DNA of 64,000 bases from Asparagopsis taxiformis (taxonomy: Eukaryota > Rhodophyta > Florideophyceae > Bonnemaisoniales > Bonnemaisoniaceae), in NCBI GenBank assembly GCA_030407315.1, contig JALQPE010001699.1, positions 62,001 through 126,000 on the forward strand, given 5' to 3'. The notes under the pieces are model-generated. The model was not told the DNA's origin and did not search any database. It worked only from the letters and a program-made list of their open reading frames with translations. The position numbers and the translations under genes are program-made. This document shows, piece by piece, positions 63,433 through 64,000 of this stretch; position 1 is the stretch's first letter, and every line of letters starts with the position of its first letter.

Positions 63433-64000
63433 TTAGATCCAACGGACGCCATGGATCAACGATATTCTTACCTTCCGGCTGTGACTTGGCCGTTTGAAAT
63501 GAGCGCGCTCTTTTTGACGTGCGGTCCGTTTCCGATGCCGAGCCACTATAGCTGGGGGAAGGTTCGCTTCCGGCTCCCAGGTATCCTCCTCGGGGGCGTA
63601 CCCCAACCAGCGCACACGGAAGTAGGACACGCCATCATCGTCTACCCATTCCTCGATAAGGTCGTCTATCGTATACTCCTTGGAGTGTTCCTCGGAGTCA
63701 CCGTCGACCGGCGTCGGACTGACCAGTTCGCTTGCGTCCTGCGTTACCCGTGGGTAATCTCCGCGTACGATTGGCGCGGGGGTGCTTCCTTGGGGATTGC
63801 GCGGGTCGGATACCGTATTCCCGGATGGCGGGACCGCCCTATCTGCCGGTAGAAACGCTTCGGAACCCGGTTCCGTCTGTACTTCGTTCGCCCGGGGGCG
63901 ACGCGGCAATCGACTTCTTGCATTAGCGGTTTCGCGGCCTTCCTCCTCACCGTCGCTACCCGGCTGCACCGGTCCATGACCCGGGGCTGGGCGTACGCGA
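63433..64000 (-). CDS. Chromodomain at the C-terminus of a retroelement integrase (partial)
   Basis: The frame is open to the right window edge and ends with TAA at 63433-63435. After a Pro/Arg-rich stretch it has a chromodomain: EYTIDDLIEEWVDDDGVSY, then FRVRWLGYAPEEDTWEPEANL, with the aromatic residues Y, W and W of the cage region. This is the typical C-terminal chromodomain of chromovirus-type Ty3/gypsy integrases, which bind methylated histone tails to guide integration. The rest of the Pol lies beyond the window. About 30 residues follow the domain to the stop. Confidence 0.8.
   Translation of the reverse strand, partial: RVRPAPGHGPVQPGSDGEEEGRETANARSRLPRRPRANEVQTEPGSEAFLPADRAVPPSGNTVSDPRNPQGSTPAPIVRGDYPRVTQDASELVSPTPVDGDSEEHSKEYTIDDLIEEWVDDDGVSYFRVRWLGYAPEEDTWEPEANLPPAIVARHRKRTARQKERAHFKRPSHSRKVRISLIHGVRWI

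Noticed and set aside
57719..64000. Gag-like gene and chromodomain gene as one retrotransposon
   Set aside because: They are on opposite strands and separated by 2.4 kb with a poly(A) signal, so they belong to different units.

Overview
This 64 kb window is a eukaryotic, repeat-dense stretch. The evidence is Plavaka, Ty3/gypsy, Ty1/copia and chromodomain retroelements, GT-AG splice signals with consistent phases at 51.3-52.25 kb, and fragments of eukaryotic gene families (arginyltransferase ATE1, an NB-ARC winged helix, an O-fucosyltransferase-like enzyme). The long genes are intronless. A TE-rich alga (for example a red alga) or another protist is my best guess, but the sequence alone does not fix the lineage. 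Almost no intact host gene is present.

Layout. 1-7.0 kb and about 35.1-42.56 kb are two near-identical copies of one Plavaka-type (CMC/EnSpm superfamily) DNA transposon. Each has convergent genes for a zinc-finger transposase (- strand) and a coiled-coil accessory protein (+ strand). Each also has a perfect 38-bp palindrome and a 1.2 kb array of short repeats bounded by splice-like signals. Between the copies lie two groups of unusual genes. Group 1 (7.2-16.06 kb, visibly AT-richer) encodes a transposase-like protein with a GHTHxDID motif, a ParB-like plus beta-class DNA methyltransferase fusion, and, divergently, a 404-residue protein. The N-terminus of that protein imitates the histone H3 tail, and the rest is a core-less version of the transposase-like protein. 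Group 2 (23.2-35.1 kb) encodes a ParB-like plus 2-oxoglutarate/Fe(II) oxygenase fusion and a DNA methyltransferase plus SET-domain fusion. The second gene sits inside long inverted repeats built from a unit of about 388 bp that carries a 14-bp palindrome. 16.2-23 kb holds decayed gene remnants.

The right third (42.7-64 kb) contains a 43-bp satellite that truncates a Ty3/gypsy element (gag 46.66-48.63, pol 43.6-46.66, both -). It also has a short spliced gene of unknown function, an ATE1 pseudogene fragment, a degenerate copia element with a probable LTR, a long gag-like gene with its own poly(A) signal, and the chromodomain end of a retroelement entering from the right edge.

The main idea: the two central groups look like mobile elements that carry chromatin and DNA-modifying enzymes, namely two amino-methyltransferases, one oxygenase, one putative histone methyltransferase and one histone-tail mimic. 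A short module shared by the methyltransferase of group 1 and the oxygenase of group 2 links them. The functional story is inference. The domain motifs themselves are visible in the sequence.
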